Shown here piece by piece: positions 7,031 to 15,001 of a DNA stretch of 37,355 nucleotides; position 1 is the stretch's first letter; every line of letters begins with the position of its first letter. Below the pieces are notes generated by a model, which was not told where the DNA came from, made no database searches, and worked only from the letters and a program-made list of their open reading frames with translations. A program made the position numbers and the translations under genes. This DNA comes from Halobacteriales archaeon QS_6_71_20 (GTDB taxonomy: Archaea; Halobacteriota; Halobacteria; Halobacteriales; Haloferacaceae): assembly GCA_003020945.1 (NCBI GenBank), contig PXRU01000012.1:1-37355 (forward strand), written 5' to 3'.

Positions 7031-8954
7031 ACACGCCGTCGGCGCCGCGTCGCGGGACGGCGAGTCCGCTCGGCGCGAGCGGGAGTCCGGGAGCGCCGCC
7101 GACGGGGCCGGCGACCTCTCCGTGCTCGACCGGGCGCTGTACGCGCTGTTCTCCCGGCACGCCGATAGCCGGCGACACGCCGCCGCCCGGAAGCGCTACC
7201 GCGGGGCGGCGATGCGGACGAGCTTCGACGTGTACGTCGCCCGGGCGTACGGGCTCTCGTGGGTCGTCTGTCTCGCGGCGCTCGCGTGGACGCTCGTCGT
7301 CGCCTCCGCGCTGCCCGAGGAGGTCGCCGAGGCCGTGACCGGCGCGCTCGCGGCGGCCGGACTCCCCGTTCCGGCGCTGTCGCGGCTCCACGCGGCCGCG
7401 CTCGTCGCCGGCGTCGTCGCGACCGGCGCGAAGCGCGCGACCGTCGCGCTCGCGGGCGCGCGCCTCCGCTGGCGGACGGCCGCCCGGCGCAACGACATCG
7501 AGCGGACGCTCCCCGGCGCGGCGCGGTACCTCCACGCGCTCTCGTCGGGCAGCGACGGCCCGCGGGCGATGCTCCGGCGGGTCGCCGGCAACGACGCCTA
7601 CGGCGAGACGGCCGTCTCGATCCGCACCGCGCTCACGACCGCCACGCTGACGGGGAGCCTGAACGAGGGGCTCGGACGGGTCGCCAGGGACACGCCCTCC
7701 CGGGACGCTCTCGCGCCGTTCCTGCTGAAGTTCCGCGAACACGCCGCACAGGGCGACGACGCGCTCGCCGCCTACCTCCGCATGGAGGCGCGGATGCTCG
7801 GCCACCGCAGCGAGCGCGCCCGCGAACGCAACGCCGACCTCATGGAGCTGATCGCGGAGCTGTTCGTCGTGCTGCTCGTGTTGCCGGCGCTGTTCGTCAT
7901 CGTGCTCACGGTGATGAGCGTGCTCGCCCCCGGGCTGTCGGCCGAGGTGTCGACGCCGCTGGGCGCGACGACGAAGCGAGCCGTCGCGGTGTACGGCGCC
8001 GCGGCGTTCGTCCTCGTCGTCGGCGCCGTCGCGGCGGCGGTCGTCGTCGACCTCCGTCCGGCCGACCAGCGGACCGGCTATCGGGCGCCGCGGGACCCGG
8101 CGGCGCTGGTGCGCTCGACGGGCGACAACCCCGCCAGCGCCGCCGTGACGCTCGTCCCGCTGGGCGTCCTCGTCGGCGGCGGTCTCCTCGGGGCCGGCGT
8201 CGACCCGGTGAACGCAGCAGTGCTGGGCTACGCCGCGTACGCGCTCCCCGTCGGCGCCGTGGCGCTGCGCCGGGCGCGCCTCGACGACGCGAAGGACCGC
8301 GAGATCGCCGAGTTCGTCCACGCCGTCGCCGGCCACGTCGCCCTCGGCACGCCGTTCGCCGACGCCGTCGACCGCGTCGCACGTGACGTGGATCTCGGTC
8401 CGCTCACGCCCGACGTGACGGACCTCGCGTTCGCGCTCGGGCTGACGAGTCGCCGGGAGGAGGACCTCCGGACGAGCGCGCTCGACCGCTTCACCGACCG
8501 GGTCGGGACGCCGCTTGCCGCCCAGACCATCGGACTGCTCTCGGGCGCGCTCGACGCCGGCAGCGACGCGGAGGCGGTGTTCGAGACGCTGCAGGCGGAG
8601 GTGGGGCGGCTCCACCACGAGAAGCGCTCGCTCCGGGCGAACATGACCGTCTACGTCGTCGTCGGCTGGACGACGGCGCTGCTGGTCGTCGGGATCGTCG
8701 TCGCCGTGAACCTCACGGTCCTGGACGGCTTCGCCGACCTGGCGTCGCTGTCGACCGGCGGCGGAGCGCTGGACCCGACCGCCGTCGACCTCGCCCGGGA
8801 CCGTCGCCGGTTCTACGTCGTCGCCCAGGCGACGGTGTTCGCCTCCGGCCTGTTCGCCGGCGCGGCCGAGCGGGGCGGCTACGCGATGCTGCTGCACTCC
8901 GGCGCCCTGGTGACGGTGTGTTACGTCGTCTTCGCGGTCGCGGGGGTGCTGTGA
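7023..8954 (+). CDS. Type II secretion system F family membrane platform protein (PilC/TadC-like)
   Basis: Inner-membrane platform on which pilin subunits are inserted, partner of the ATPase encoded just upstream. 643 residues from ATG 7023, which overlaps the ATPase stop by eight bases; the open frame upstream of 7023 lies inside the ATPase gene and is rejected. There is an Arg/Ala-rich cytoplasmic N-terminus, then membrane segments near 75-105 and 120-140. A first F-domain (about 160-280) is followed by a hydrophobic pair (IAELFVVLLVLPALFVIVLT). Another hydrophobic block (about 330-360), a second F-domain (about 420-540) and C-terminal membrane segments complete it. The duplicated-F layout is usual for haloarchaeal PilC-like proteins. 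Confidence 0.88.
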   Translation: MTEHAVGAASRDGESARRERESGSAADGAGDLSVLDRALYALFSRHADSRRHAAARKRYRGAAMRTSFDVYVARAYGLSWVVCLAALAWTLVVASALPEEVAEAVTGALAAAGLPVPALSRLHAAALVAGVVATGAKRATVALAGARLRWRTAARRNDIERTLPGAARYLHALSSGSDGPRAMLRRVAGNDAYGETAVSIRTALTTATLTGSLNEGLGRVARDTPSRDALAPFLLKFREHAAQGDDALAAYLRMEARMLGHRSERARERNADLMELIAELFVVLLVLPALFVIVLTVMSVLAPGLSAEVSTPLGATTKRAVAVYGAAAFVLVVGAVAAAVVVDLRPADQRTGYRAPRDPAALVRSTGDNPASAAVTLVPLGVLVGGGLLGAGVDPVNAAVLGYAAYALPVGAVALRRARLDDAKDREIAEFVHAVAGHVALGTPFADAVDRVARDVDLGPLTPDVTDLAFALGLTSRREEDLRTSALDRFTDRVGTPLAAQTIGLLSGALDAGSDAEAVFETLQAEVGRLHHEKRSLRANMTVYVVVGWTTALLVVGIVVAVNLTVLDGFADLASLSTGGGALDPTAVDLARDRRRFYVVAQATVFASGLFAGAAERGGYAMLLHSGALVTVCYVVFAVAGVL

Positions 8955-9694
8955 CCGTGAGCCGCCCGAGCGCCGGTGGTGACGGGGACGGTGACCGCCG
9001 AGCGCAGTCGCACGTCGTCGGCGTGGCGATCCTGCTGGCCGTCACCGCCGTCTCGATGGCGGGCCTCACCGCGACGGTCGGCACGGTCGTCGAGTCGAAC
9101 ACCGCCGGCGTCGACGCCGACCGCGTCGCCGCGGACCTCGATGCCGCCCTCGAACCGGTCGCGGTGACGGGGCGACATCGCGGCACCGTCTCCTTCACCG
9201 GTGGCCGGCTCCGCACCGTCGACCGCACGGTCCGGGTGGCGAACGCGAGCGGCGAGGTGCGCGCCGTCGAGGTCGGCGGACTCGTATGGACCGACAGCGA
9301 CCACCGCGTCGCGTTCGTCGCCGGCGCGGTCGTCCGCGGTCCGCCGGGCAACGCGGTGCTGGACGCGGCGCCGCCGCTCGCGAGTTCGCCCGGGACGACG
9401 GTGCTGGGGCTGGGCGTGCTCGGCGACGAGCGCGTCTCGTTCGCCGGCGGCGGGCGCGTCCCGCTGTCGACGCGGGTGACCCACGACCGGACCGCCTACG
9501 GCGACGGGAGCTGGCGGATCGCCGTCGAGACGGCGACGCCCCGCCCGTGGCGGGAGTTCTTCGAGCGCCGGGGCGCCGTCACGAGCGAGCGCGACTTCGA
9601 CGGCGACGGCGTCGACAGCGTCGTCGCCGAGTTCCCCGGCGACCGGGAGTTCCACCTCGTCGTCCACCGCATGCGACTGGAGGCCGGCCGATGA
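8951..9694 (+). CDS. Pilin-like protein 1 of the operon
   Basis: 247 residues from GTG 8951, whose GTGA overlaps the stop of the platform gene; GTG 8957 is a second possible start. A short charged leader ends DRRAQSHVVG and is followed by a hydrophobic helix (about residues 20-42), the layout of a class III (prepilin) signal. Cleavage by the prepilin peptidase PibD would fall between Ala18 and Gln19. The rest is a predicted extracellular beta-rich domain without cysteines. It is the most pilin-like of the five (QSHVVGVAILLAVTA recalls the archaeal SPVIGV motif) and may be the main subunit or a minor pilin. The exact family is not certain. Confidence 0.7.
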   Translation: MTVSRPSAGGDGDGDRRAQSHVVGVAILLAVTAVSMAGLTATVGTVVESNTAGVDADRVAADLDAALEPVAVTGRHRGTVSFTGGRLRTVDRTVRVANASGEVRAVEVGGLVWTDSDHRVAFVAGAVVRGPPGNAVLDAAPPLASSPGTTVLGLGVLGDERVSFAGGGRVPLSTRVTHDRTAYGDGSWRIAVETATPRPWREFFERRGAVTSERDFDGDGVDSVVAEFPGDREFHLVVHRMRLEAGR

Positions 9695-10173
9695 GCCGGA
9701 TCGAGAACCCCGATGGAGACGCCGAACGACGGGCCGACAGAGCGGTCACGCCGGTCGTCTCGAAGTCGCTCGAGATCGGACTCGTGCTCCTGTTCGTCGC
9801 CGGCCTCTCGACGGCGCTGTACGGCGGCGCCGTCCCCGACTACCGCGACACGGCCGGCGACCGCGTCGCCGAGCGGACGGTCGCCGGGGCAGCGACGGAC
9901 GTCGAGCGCGCGGTCCCGCCGCCCGCAGCGTCGGTTCGGGTCCGCCAGCGCATCCCGCTGCCGGCGACGATCCGCGGGGCGGACTACCGGGTCGTCGCCC
10001 GCGGGGGCGCGCTCGCGCTGGAGCACCCGAACGACGCGGTCGGTGCGAACGCGCGGCTCGCGCTCCCCGACCGGGTCGACGGCGTGACCGGGACGTGGCG
10101 AAGCGGCGCGACGACCGTCGTCGTCGTGACCGGCGGCGGCGGGAACGTCACCGCGGAGCTGGTGAACAGATGA
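9691..10173 (+). CDS. Pilin-like protein 2 (DUF7266-like from memory)
   Basis: 160 residues from ATG 9691; ATGA couples it to the gene before. Charged N-terminus ending ADRAVTPVVS, then a hydrophobic helix (about 20-42) and an extracellular domain of about 110 residues. The DRAV/TPVV junction resembles haloarchaeal pilin leaders (RAVSPVIG), with cleavage expected after Ala18. The downstream domain has no recognisable enzymatic motif. It is probably a minor pilin or tip component assembled by the upstream ATPase and platform. The DUF number is recalled, not checked. Confidence 0.65.
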   Translation: MSRIENPDGDAERRADRAVTPVVSKSLEIGLVLLFVAGLSTALYGGAVPDYRDTAGDRVAERTVAGAATDVERAVPPPAASVRVRQRIPLPATIRGADYRVVARGGALALEHPNDAVGANARLALPDRVDGVTGTWRSGATTVVVVTGGGGNVTAELVNR

Positions 10174-10766
10174 GCCCCGAGCCGCGGAGCGGCCAGGGGC
10201 GGAGGCGGGCGCAGGCGAACCTCGCGGCCCTGGTCGCCGCGCTCGTCGTACTCTCGGCGACGGTCGGCGTGACACTCGCGCTCGCGGACGGGGCGCTCGC
10301 CGCCGCGGACCGGCAGCCCGGCGACCGGCGGGGCGCCGCGACCGCGGAGCGACTCGTCGAGGTCGCGCCGCCGCTGGCGGGCGCCTCGTTCCGGGTCCGG
10401 GTCGACGGGGAGCCGGTCGTCGAGCGGGGCGACCCCGTCGACGGGGTCACCCTCCGACGGATCGTCCTCGTCGCGGCGACCGAGGAGCGCACCAGGCGGA
10501 CGGACGCCGGCGAGCGTCTCACTCTCCCCCGTCGGACCGACCGGATCCGGCTCGACTTTCGGAACGCGAGCGTCGAGACGGTCCGCGCGAACGGCCGGGT
10601 CGTGCTCCACCGGCCGGGCGGCCTGCGGGGGGAGGAGACGGTCGCAGTGTCGCGGATCGAGACGCTCACGCTGGCGTTCGACGCAAACGCGACGGGCACC
10701 GTCACCGTGACGTCCGTCCCCGAGCGGACGCGGAAGGCGACGCTGGAGGTGACGGTCGATGCGTGA
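10170..10766 (+). CDS. Pilin-like protein 3 (DUF7263-like from memory)
   Basis: 198 residues from ATG 10170, overlapping the previous stop by four bases. Leader ends GRRRAQANLAALV, giving a candidate cleavage between Ala14 and Gln15, then one hydrophobic helix (about 16-38). The remaining 160 residues are predicted extracellular, beta-rich, with several Asn-X-Thr/Ser sites (for example NAS and NAT) that could be N-glycosylated. No cysteines. Likely a minor pilin-like subunit. Confidence 0.62.
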   Translation: MSPEPRSGQGRRRAQANLAALVAALVVLSATVGVTLALADGALAAADRQPGDRRGAATAERLVEVAPPLAGASFRVRVDGEPVVERGDPVDGVTLRRIVLVAATEERTRRTDAGERLTLPRRTDRIRLDFRNASVETVRANGRVVLHRPGGLRGEETVAVSRIETLTLAFDANATGTVTVTSVPERTRKATLEVTVDA

Positions 10767-11223
10767 GTCCGGTCGCGACAGTCCTCATCGGCCGGGGCGG
10801 ACGAGGCGCCGCCACGACCGCGGTCGCGGCCAGCTCTCGCTCCCCGTCGTCGAGGCCGCCGTCGGCGTCGCGTTCCTGCTGGCCGTCGCCGCGTCGTTCG
10901 GGCTGGCGCTGCCGGCGCCGGCGACCGCGGAGGCACAGCTCGACGCGTACGCCGACGACGCCGTTACGGTGCTTTCAGCGGAGCCGCCCCGCCACGCCGG
11001 CGGCACCCGTCTCGACGAGGTGGCGCGGTCGCCGGCGGCGTTCGACCGCGAGCGCGACGCGCTCCGCGACCGGGTGCGGCGCATCCTCGACGACAACCTC
11101 CTGTTCCGCGTCGAGACGCCACACGGCGCGGTCGGACACGAGCGACCGACGACCGTGTCGACCGGGCGCGCGTCCGTCACGACCGCCGGCGGCGAGGTCG
11201 TCCTGTGGGTGTGGTACGTGTGA
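10759..11223 (+). CDS. Pilin-like protein 4 (DUF7262-like from memory)
   Basis: 154 residues from ATG 10759, overlapping the previous gene by eight bases. A long, strongly basic leader (many Arg in residues 1-23) ends RGRGQLSLPVVEAAV, with expected cleavage between Gly24 and Gln25, then a hydrophobic helix to about residue 48. The exported part is about 100 residues and ends in a hydrophobic strand VVLWVWYV. The conserved-looking GQLSLPVVE motif and operon position suggest a minor pilin; no enzymatic signature is visible. Confidence 0.62.
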   Translation: MRESGRDSPHRPGRTRRRHDRGRGQLSLPVVEAAVGVAFLLAVAASFGLALPAPATAEAQLDAYADDAVTVLSAEPPRHAGGTRLDEVARSPAAFDRERDALRDRVRRILDDNLLFRVETPHGAVGHERPTTVSTGRASVTTAGGEVVLWVWYV

Positions 11224-11768
11224 TCCGGAGCGTCGACGGCGGCGCCCGCGACGGGAGCCGCGACCGCGCGCAGCTGGTGCTGCTGGCTGCCGCAGTCGCC
11301 GCCGCCGCGCTCGTGCCGATGGCGCTGGCGTACCTCTCGCTGGGCGCGCATCCGGACGTGGCCGCGGCCGCCGACCGCGACGCGCCCGGCCGGGACGCCC
11401 TCCGCGCGCTGGACCGGGCCGCCGCGAACGCGTCGGCCGGCGTCGGTCGGCACGCGTGGACGGATCGCGGGGCGGCCGTCGACGAGTTCGACGCGGCGTT
11501 CTCGGCGGATGTCCGCGGGATCGAGTCCGCCCGTCGCTCAGAGGCGGTCGTCGTCGCGGTCGAGCGGAACGGGAGCGCCGCGTCGGTGTGGGCCGAGGCG
11601 AACTGTCCGCGCGGCCCGAACCGCGCGTTCGGCGACTGCGACGTGATCGACGGCGTGGTCGTCCAAGAGCGGGCCGGCGAGGCGACGCTGCTGGCGGTCG
11701 CGCTCGACGTGCGGGTGACCGACCCCGAGGGGGTCGCGGAGCTGACGGTCGTGGTGCGGATTCGATAA
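11220..11768 (+). CDS. Pilin-like protein 5 (DUF7261-like from memory), last gene of the operon
   Basis: 182 residues from GTG 11220, the GTGA overlapping the previous stop; the frame is open from 11205 but that part lies inside the previous gene. Leader ends SRDRAQLVLLAAAV, candidate cleavage between Ala17 and Gln18, followed by one hydrophobic helix (about 18-41). The external domain contains two cysteines (in EANCPRGPNRAFGDCD) that could form a disulfide, unlike the other four pilin-like proteins. No gene follows for about 250 bases, so transcription probably ends here. Confidence 0.62.
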   Translation: MIRSVDGGARDGSRDRAQLVLLAAAVAAAALVPMALAYLSLGAHPDVAAAADRDAPGRDALRALDRAAANASAGVGRHAWTDRGAAVDEFDAAFSADVRGIESARRSEAVVVAVERNGSAASVWAEANCPRGPNRAFGDCDVIDGVVVQERAGEATLLAVALDVRVTDPEGVAELTVVVRIR

Positions 11769-12017
11769 GGGGGGCGGCACCGGAGCGTTCCCGTACGGCG
11801 CGACCGTCCGCCGACACATTCGAAGGCGCCGGAACGACCTCGCGGCGGCGACGGCGATGGCGATCCTCGGACGAGTCCTCACGCCTGAGGGCTCGGGGGC
11901 GGGCCGAGGGCGTCACCCCTCGAACGGGTCCGAGAAGTCGCCGCGAACTAATGGGGGTCGACCCCGTGTGACGCCGGCAGCGATTTGCCGTCCGGGCACG
12001 TATCGCCGGTACCCTCC

Positions 12018-12338
12018 ATGGTCGACGACGACGCCGAGCGGGCGCTGTGGGCGTGGACCCTTCCCGAACTCGCGGCCGTCGGCGTGCTGCTGTGGCTAGT
12101 CGCGGACGGCCTGTTCGGGGGCGGATCGTTTCTCGCGTCCGCGTCGCGGTCGCTCCGGCTCGCCCTGCTGACGTTCCTCGCGACGGAGTTGGCGATCCCG
12201 GCGTTGGTGTATCTTGATATCCGCCGGCTCGCCGACCCGCCGGACAGCGTCTGGGTCCACGCCGCGGCGATGCCGCTGGTGAACGTCTTCGGCGTGGTCG
12301 CGTACCTCGACTGCCGGAAGCGACGTCGCGAGGGGTGA
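12018..12338 (+). CDS. Small membrane protein, uncharacterised
   Basis: 106 residues from ATG 12018; an upstream TTG (11985) is less likely. Three or four hydrophobic segments (about 17-35, 42-63, 76-100) and a basic C-terminus (CRKRRREG). I recognise no family motif. It stands alone, about 250 bases after the pilus operon and convergent with the histidine kinase. The 11769-12017 gap shows no gene I can support. Confidence 0.6.
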   Translation: MVDDDAERALWAWTLPELAAVGVLLWLVADGLFGGGSFLASASRSLRLALLTFLATELAIPALVYLDIRRLADPPDSVWVHAAAMPLVNVFGVVAYLDCRKRRREG

Positions 12339-12345
12339 CGGGACC

Positions 12346-12365
12346 CACGAACCGCCGGGTTCGTG
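12346..12365. terminator. Hairpin between convergent genes
   Basis: CACGAACC (12346-12353), loop GCCG, GGTTCGTG (12358-12365): a perfect 8-base stem. It lies eight bases after the stop of the small membrane protein and about 45 bases beyond the end of the convergent kinase gene, so it could serve both directions. No long T-run. Confidence 0.5.
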
Positions 12366-12411
12366 ACCCCCGCGACCGGGCACGGGGTGGGGCGAACCGG
12401 GGTAATACCCC

Positions 12412-14145
12412 TCACTCGCGGTCGACGACGGTCCCGTCCTCGCCGGTCCCGCCGGCGGCCGCGGTCCCCGTCGGACCGCGACCGTGCTCGAACGGGCCGG
12501 TCTGTCCGACGCGGGGCGAGGGGTCCGTCTCGATGGTCACGACGAGTTCCCGCGGGCCGTCGCCGGGTTCCCGGACCTCCGCGGTCGAACACCAGTGGTG
12601 TGCGTCGGCGATCAGCCCGACCGTGGGGAGGTACATCCCCGCCTCGGCGTGGGGGATCGACCGGCCGTGTTCGAGCACGTCGTCGCTCTCCTCGGGGGCG
12701 ACCCCCGCGTCGACGAACGCGAGCCGGAGGCGGCCGGCGCCGACGTCGATCCGGACCGCGCTCGTCTCCGTCGCCCCGACGAACGCGAAGGCGTTCTCGA
12801 ACAGGTACTCGACGCGCGTCGTGTCCCCGACCAGCGTCCCGTCGTCGTCGACCGACACCGTCGCCCCGGGCGCGTCGAACTGCGCGCACGTCCGCCGGAC
12901 GTCGATCCGCTCGTAGGTGGTGACGCTCCGGGAGTGGTCGAGCGTCGACAGGAGGTTCCCGACGACCGTGTCGATGCGGTCGGCCGCGTCGACCGCGCTG
13001 TGAACCGAGTCGGCGTGTGACTCGTCGTCGAGCTCCCCTACGACCGTGTCGAGATGGCCGACGACGATCGCGCTCGTGTTGCGGAGTTCGTGGGCGACCG
13101 CCTCGCCGATGTTCTCCAGCTCGCGGTTCTGTCTGCGGATCTCGGCGAGCTGCTGGGACTCTTCGGAGACGTCGAACAGCACGACGGCCCGGGCGAGCTG
13201 GTGGGGGCCGAGCGTGACCTCGCTGATCGAGGGACGGTAGATCCGCCGCGTCCCGTCGAACGTGAGCGCGACGTGGTCGCGGTCGCCGGCGAGCAGTTCA
13301 CGGAGCACACGAGGGAGCGCCTCGACGGGTGTCCCGGCGAGGCTCCCGGAGTCGGCGAACGCGTCGAACCGGTCGTTGGAGTCGATCACCTCGTGGTCGC
13401 CGACGACCGCGACGGGAAACTCGACCTGTTGGATCAGATGCTTGCGGGCCCGTGGAGCCACGTTGCCGAGCCCGCTGTCGGTCGTTCGAGCGAGCGCGAG
13501 CGCGAACAGCGCTACCCCGATCGGCTCGTAGAACGTGTCGACGGGGAATCCCGGGCCGTACTGCGAGTACACGGTGAGGCCGAGCGGGACCGCGAACAGG
13601 CCGAAAAGCGGCACCAGTCCGCCCCTGCGCAGTTCGGAGGTCCGGAACAGGTCGTAGAGATAGTACATGCCGACCCCGGAGACGACGTACGCCAGCGCGG
13701 TGACGACCCAGTGGACCCATCCCAGCTCGATCGCGAAGTGGGGAAACGGCGTCTCGACCGTCGTCAGTGTGAAGTACAGCCCGTGAACGGGGTTGGTCGT
13801 CTTCAGGGCCGTCACGGCCAGGAGAGCGACGGCGCCGCCGGCTCTGAACCGCGCGTCCAGATGGAAGTTCCGGCCGGTGACCGCCGAGACGAACACGAGA
13901 AACGCCGCGACGGTGAACAGCCCGACGACGAGACTCGCTATGTACAAACCGGCGGCGGTCCGCTCCGTCCCGGCGACGATCCGGACGGCCTCGAGCGTCG
14001 ACCAGGCCGCCGAGAGCCCCATAAACGCGAGGAACCACCGCCCCGCCGTGCCGCCGATCGACGCCCGAACGGAGAGCGCGACGAACGAGATAACGGCGGC
14101 CGCCGAGAGGTGAACGCCGACGTACGCGATCTGCAGACTCTCCAT
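12412..14145 (-). CDS. Sensor histidine kinase with multi-pass N-terminal domain
   Basis: 577 residues. Residues 1-220 hold about seven membrane helices like the 7TM sensor region of haloarchaeal kinases. 235-330 is a PAS-like region (FPVAVVGDHEVIDSNDRFDA). 331-400 is the dimerisation helix with the phospho-acceptor in AHELRN (His352). 430-545 is the ATPase domain with N-box FENAF (Asn451), but the G1 box reads FVDAGVAPEE instead of DxGxG and the later glycine box is weak (HAEAGMYLPT). Such degenerate ATPase boxes are seen in archaeal kinases, but activity is not assured. No response regulator lies next to it. The signal is unknown. The upstream region contains a TATA box and an inverted repeat. 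Confidence 0.85.
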   Translation of the reverse strand: MESLQIAYVGVHLSAAAVISFVALSVRASIGGTAGRWFLAFMGLSAAWSTLEAVRIVAGTERTAAGLYIASLVVGLFTVAAFLVFVSAVTGRNFHLDARFRAGGAVALLAVTALKTTNPVHGLYFTLTTVETPFPHFAIELGWVHWVVTALAYVVSGVGMYYLYDLFRTSELRRGGLVPLFGLFAVPLGLTVYSQYGPGFPVDTFYEPIGVALFALALARTTDSGLGNVAPRARKHLIQQVEFPVAVVGDHEVIDSNDRFDAFADSGSLAGTPVEALPRVLRELLAGDRDHVALTFDGTRRIYRPSISEVTLGPHQLARAVVLFDVSEESQQLAEIRRQNRELENIGEAVAHELRNTSAIVVGHLDTVVGELDDESHADSVHSAVDAADRIDTVVGNLLSTLDHSRSVTTYERIDVRRTCAQFDAPGATVSVDDDGTLVGDTTRVEYLFENAFAFVGATETSAVRIDVGAGRLRLAFVDAGVAPEESDDVLEHGRSIPHAEAGMYLPTVGLIADAHHWCSTAEVREPGDGPRELVVTIETDPSPRVGQTGPFEHGRGPTGTAAAGGTGEDGTVVDRE

Positions 14146-14192
14146 GCCCCGGTGCGTGAGTCACCACTCATAAGAGCCTTTCTGACCGATTA

Positions 14193-14223
14193 TCTATATA
14201 TTCGAATACAGTATCGGTACTGT
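14193..14223 (-). promoter_or_regulatory. Kinase promoter with inverted repeat
   Basis: On the minus strand a TATA-like CGAATATATAGA (about 14193-14204) lies about 48-59 bases before the kinase ATG. Just upstream sits ACAGTA-TCGG-TACTGT (14208-14223), a perfect 6-base inverted repeat in the position where a regulator could act on TFB/TBP binding. Confidence 0.45.
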
Positions 14224-14349
14224 CAGGTTCGACGGCGAATAGTTGGAGAAATGAACGGATCGGCCGTCGGTCCCCGTCCGGTCACACAGCATGGTCGGGC
14301 GCGGCGAGTTCGTGGCCGCCGGTCGAACAGAGCGACCGTGCCGGCGGGA

Positions 14350-15000
14350 CTACCCGCGCAGCAGCTTCAGCACCTCGTCGACGACGTCCGGGTCGACGGC
14401 GACCAGGTATCGACGGCCGACCGAGAGCGTCGTCTCCGGTCGGGCGATCCGGCTGCCGTCGTCGTCGGAGATGACGAGCGTTCCCGTCGGGAACCGAACC
14501 GAGCGCAGCTCCTTCCCGGCGGCGGGCGCCCCGTCGGCGACCTCGATCTCCATCACCTCGACGTCCCCGGTCACGTCCGCGAGCGCCTTGATCTCGCTGC
14601 CCGCGATGCGGTTGGCGGCCACCCGCGCGCCGGCGTGTTCGGGGAACACCGCCTCGTCGACGAGCCGGGAGTAGTCGTCCGCCTCCGAGCGATCGATCCG
14701 TGCGACGGTTCTGACGCCGGACGCGAGTCGCTCGGCGGCCATGCACACGGCGAGGTTCAGCCCCGCCTTGCCGGTGAGCGCCGCGACGACGTCGGCGTCC
14801 GCGACGCCCGCCTGATCGAGGACAGCGGGGTCGGTCGCGTCGCCGTGGATGACGGTCGCCAGCCAGGCGTCGGCGATCTCGTCGACGCGGTCGCCGTCGG
14901 TCTCGACGATCGTGATGTCGTCGTCGCGGTCCGCCAACAGCTCGGCGGTCTGGAACCCGACGCGACCCCCGCCCGCGATGACGACGTCGAGTGCCGGCAT
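14350..15000 (-). CDS. TrkA-N/TrkA-C domain NAD-binding regulatory protein
   Basis: Cytosolic RCK/KTN-type subunit that gates or regulates a membrane transporter in response to dinucleotide. 216 residues: Rossmann TrkA-N domain (about 4-120) with VVIAGGGRVGFQTAELL and the acidic end of beta-2 (IVETD), then a TrkA-C domain (about 135-215) with DGAPAAGKELRSVRFP. Its start lies one base beyond the stop of the permease gene, so the two are one transcript and the permease is the obvious partner (inference). The N-terminal glycine motif is intact, in contrast to the homologue at 16703. Confidence 0.85.
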   Translation of the reverse strand: MPALDVVIAGGGRVGFQTAELLADRDDDITIVETDGDRVDEIADAWLATVIHGDATDPAVLDQAGVADADVVAALTGKAGLNLAVCMAAERLASGVRTVARIDRSEADDYSRLVDEAVFPEHAGARVAANRIAGSEIKALADVTGDVEVMEIEVADGAPAAGKELRSVRFPTGTLVISDDDGSRIARPETTLSVGRRYLVAVDPDVVDEVLKLLRG

Positions 15001-15001
15001 C

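Noticed and set aside
6816..8897. Minus-strand open frame of 693 codons opposite the platform protein
   Set aside because: Mirror of the real F-domain gene; low-complexity Arg/Glu/Gly sequence.
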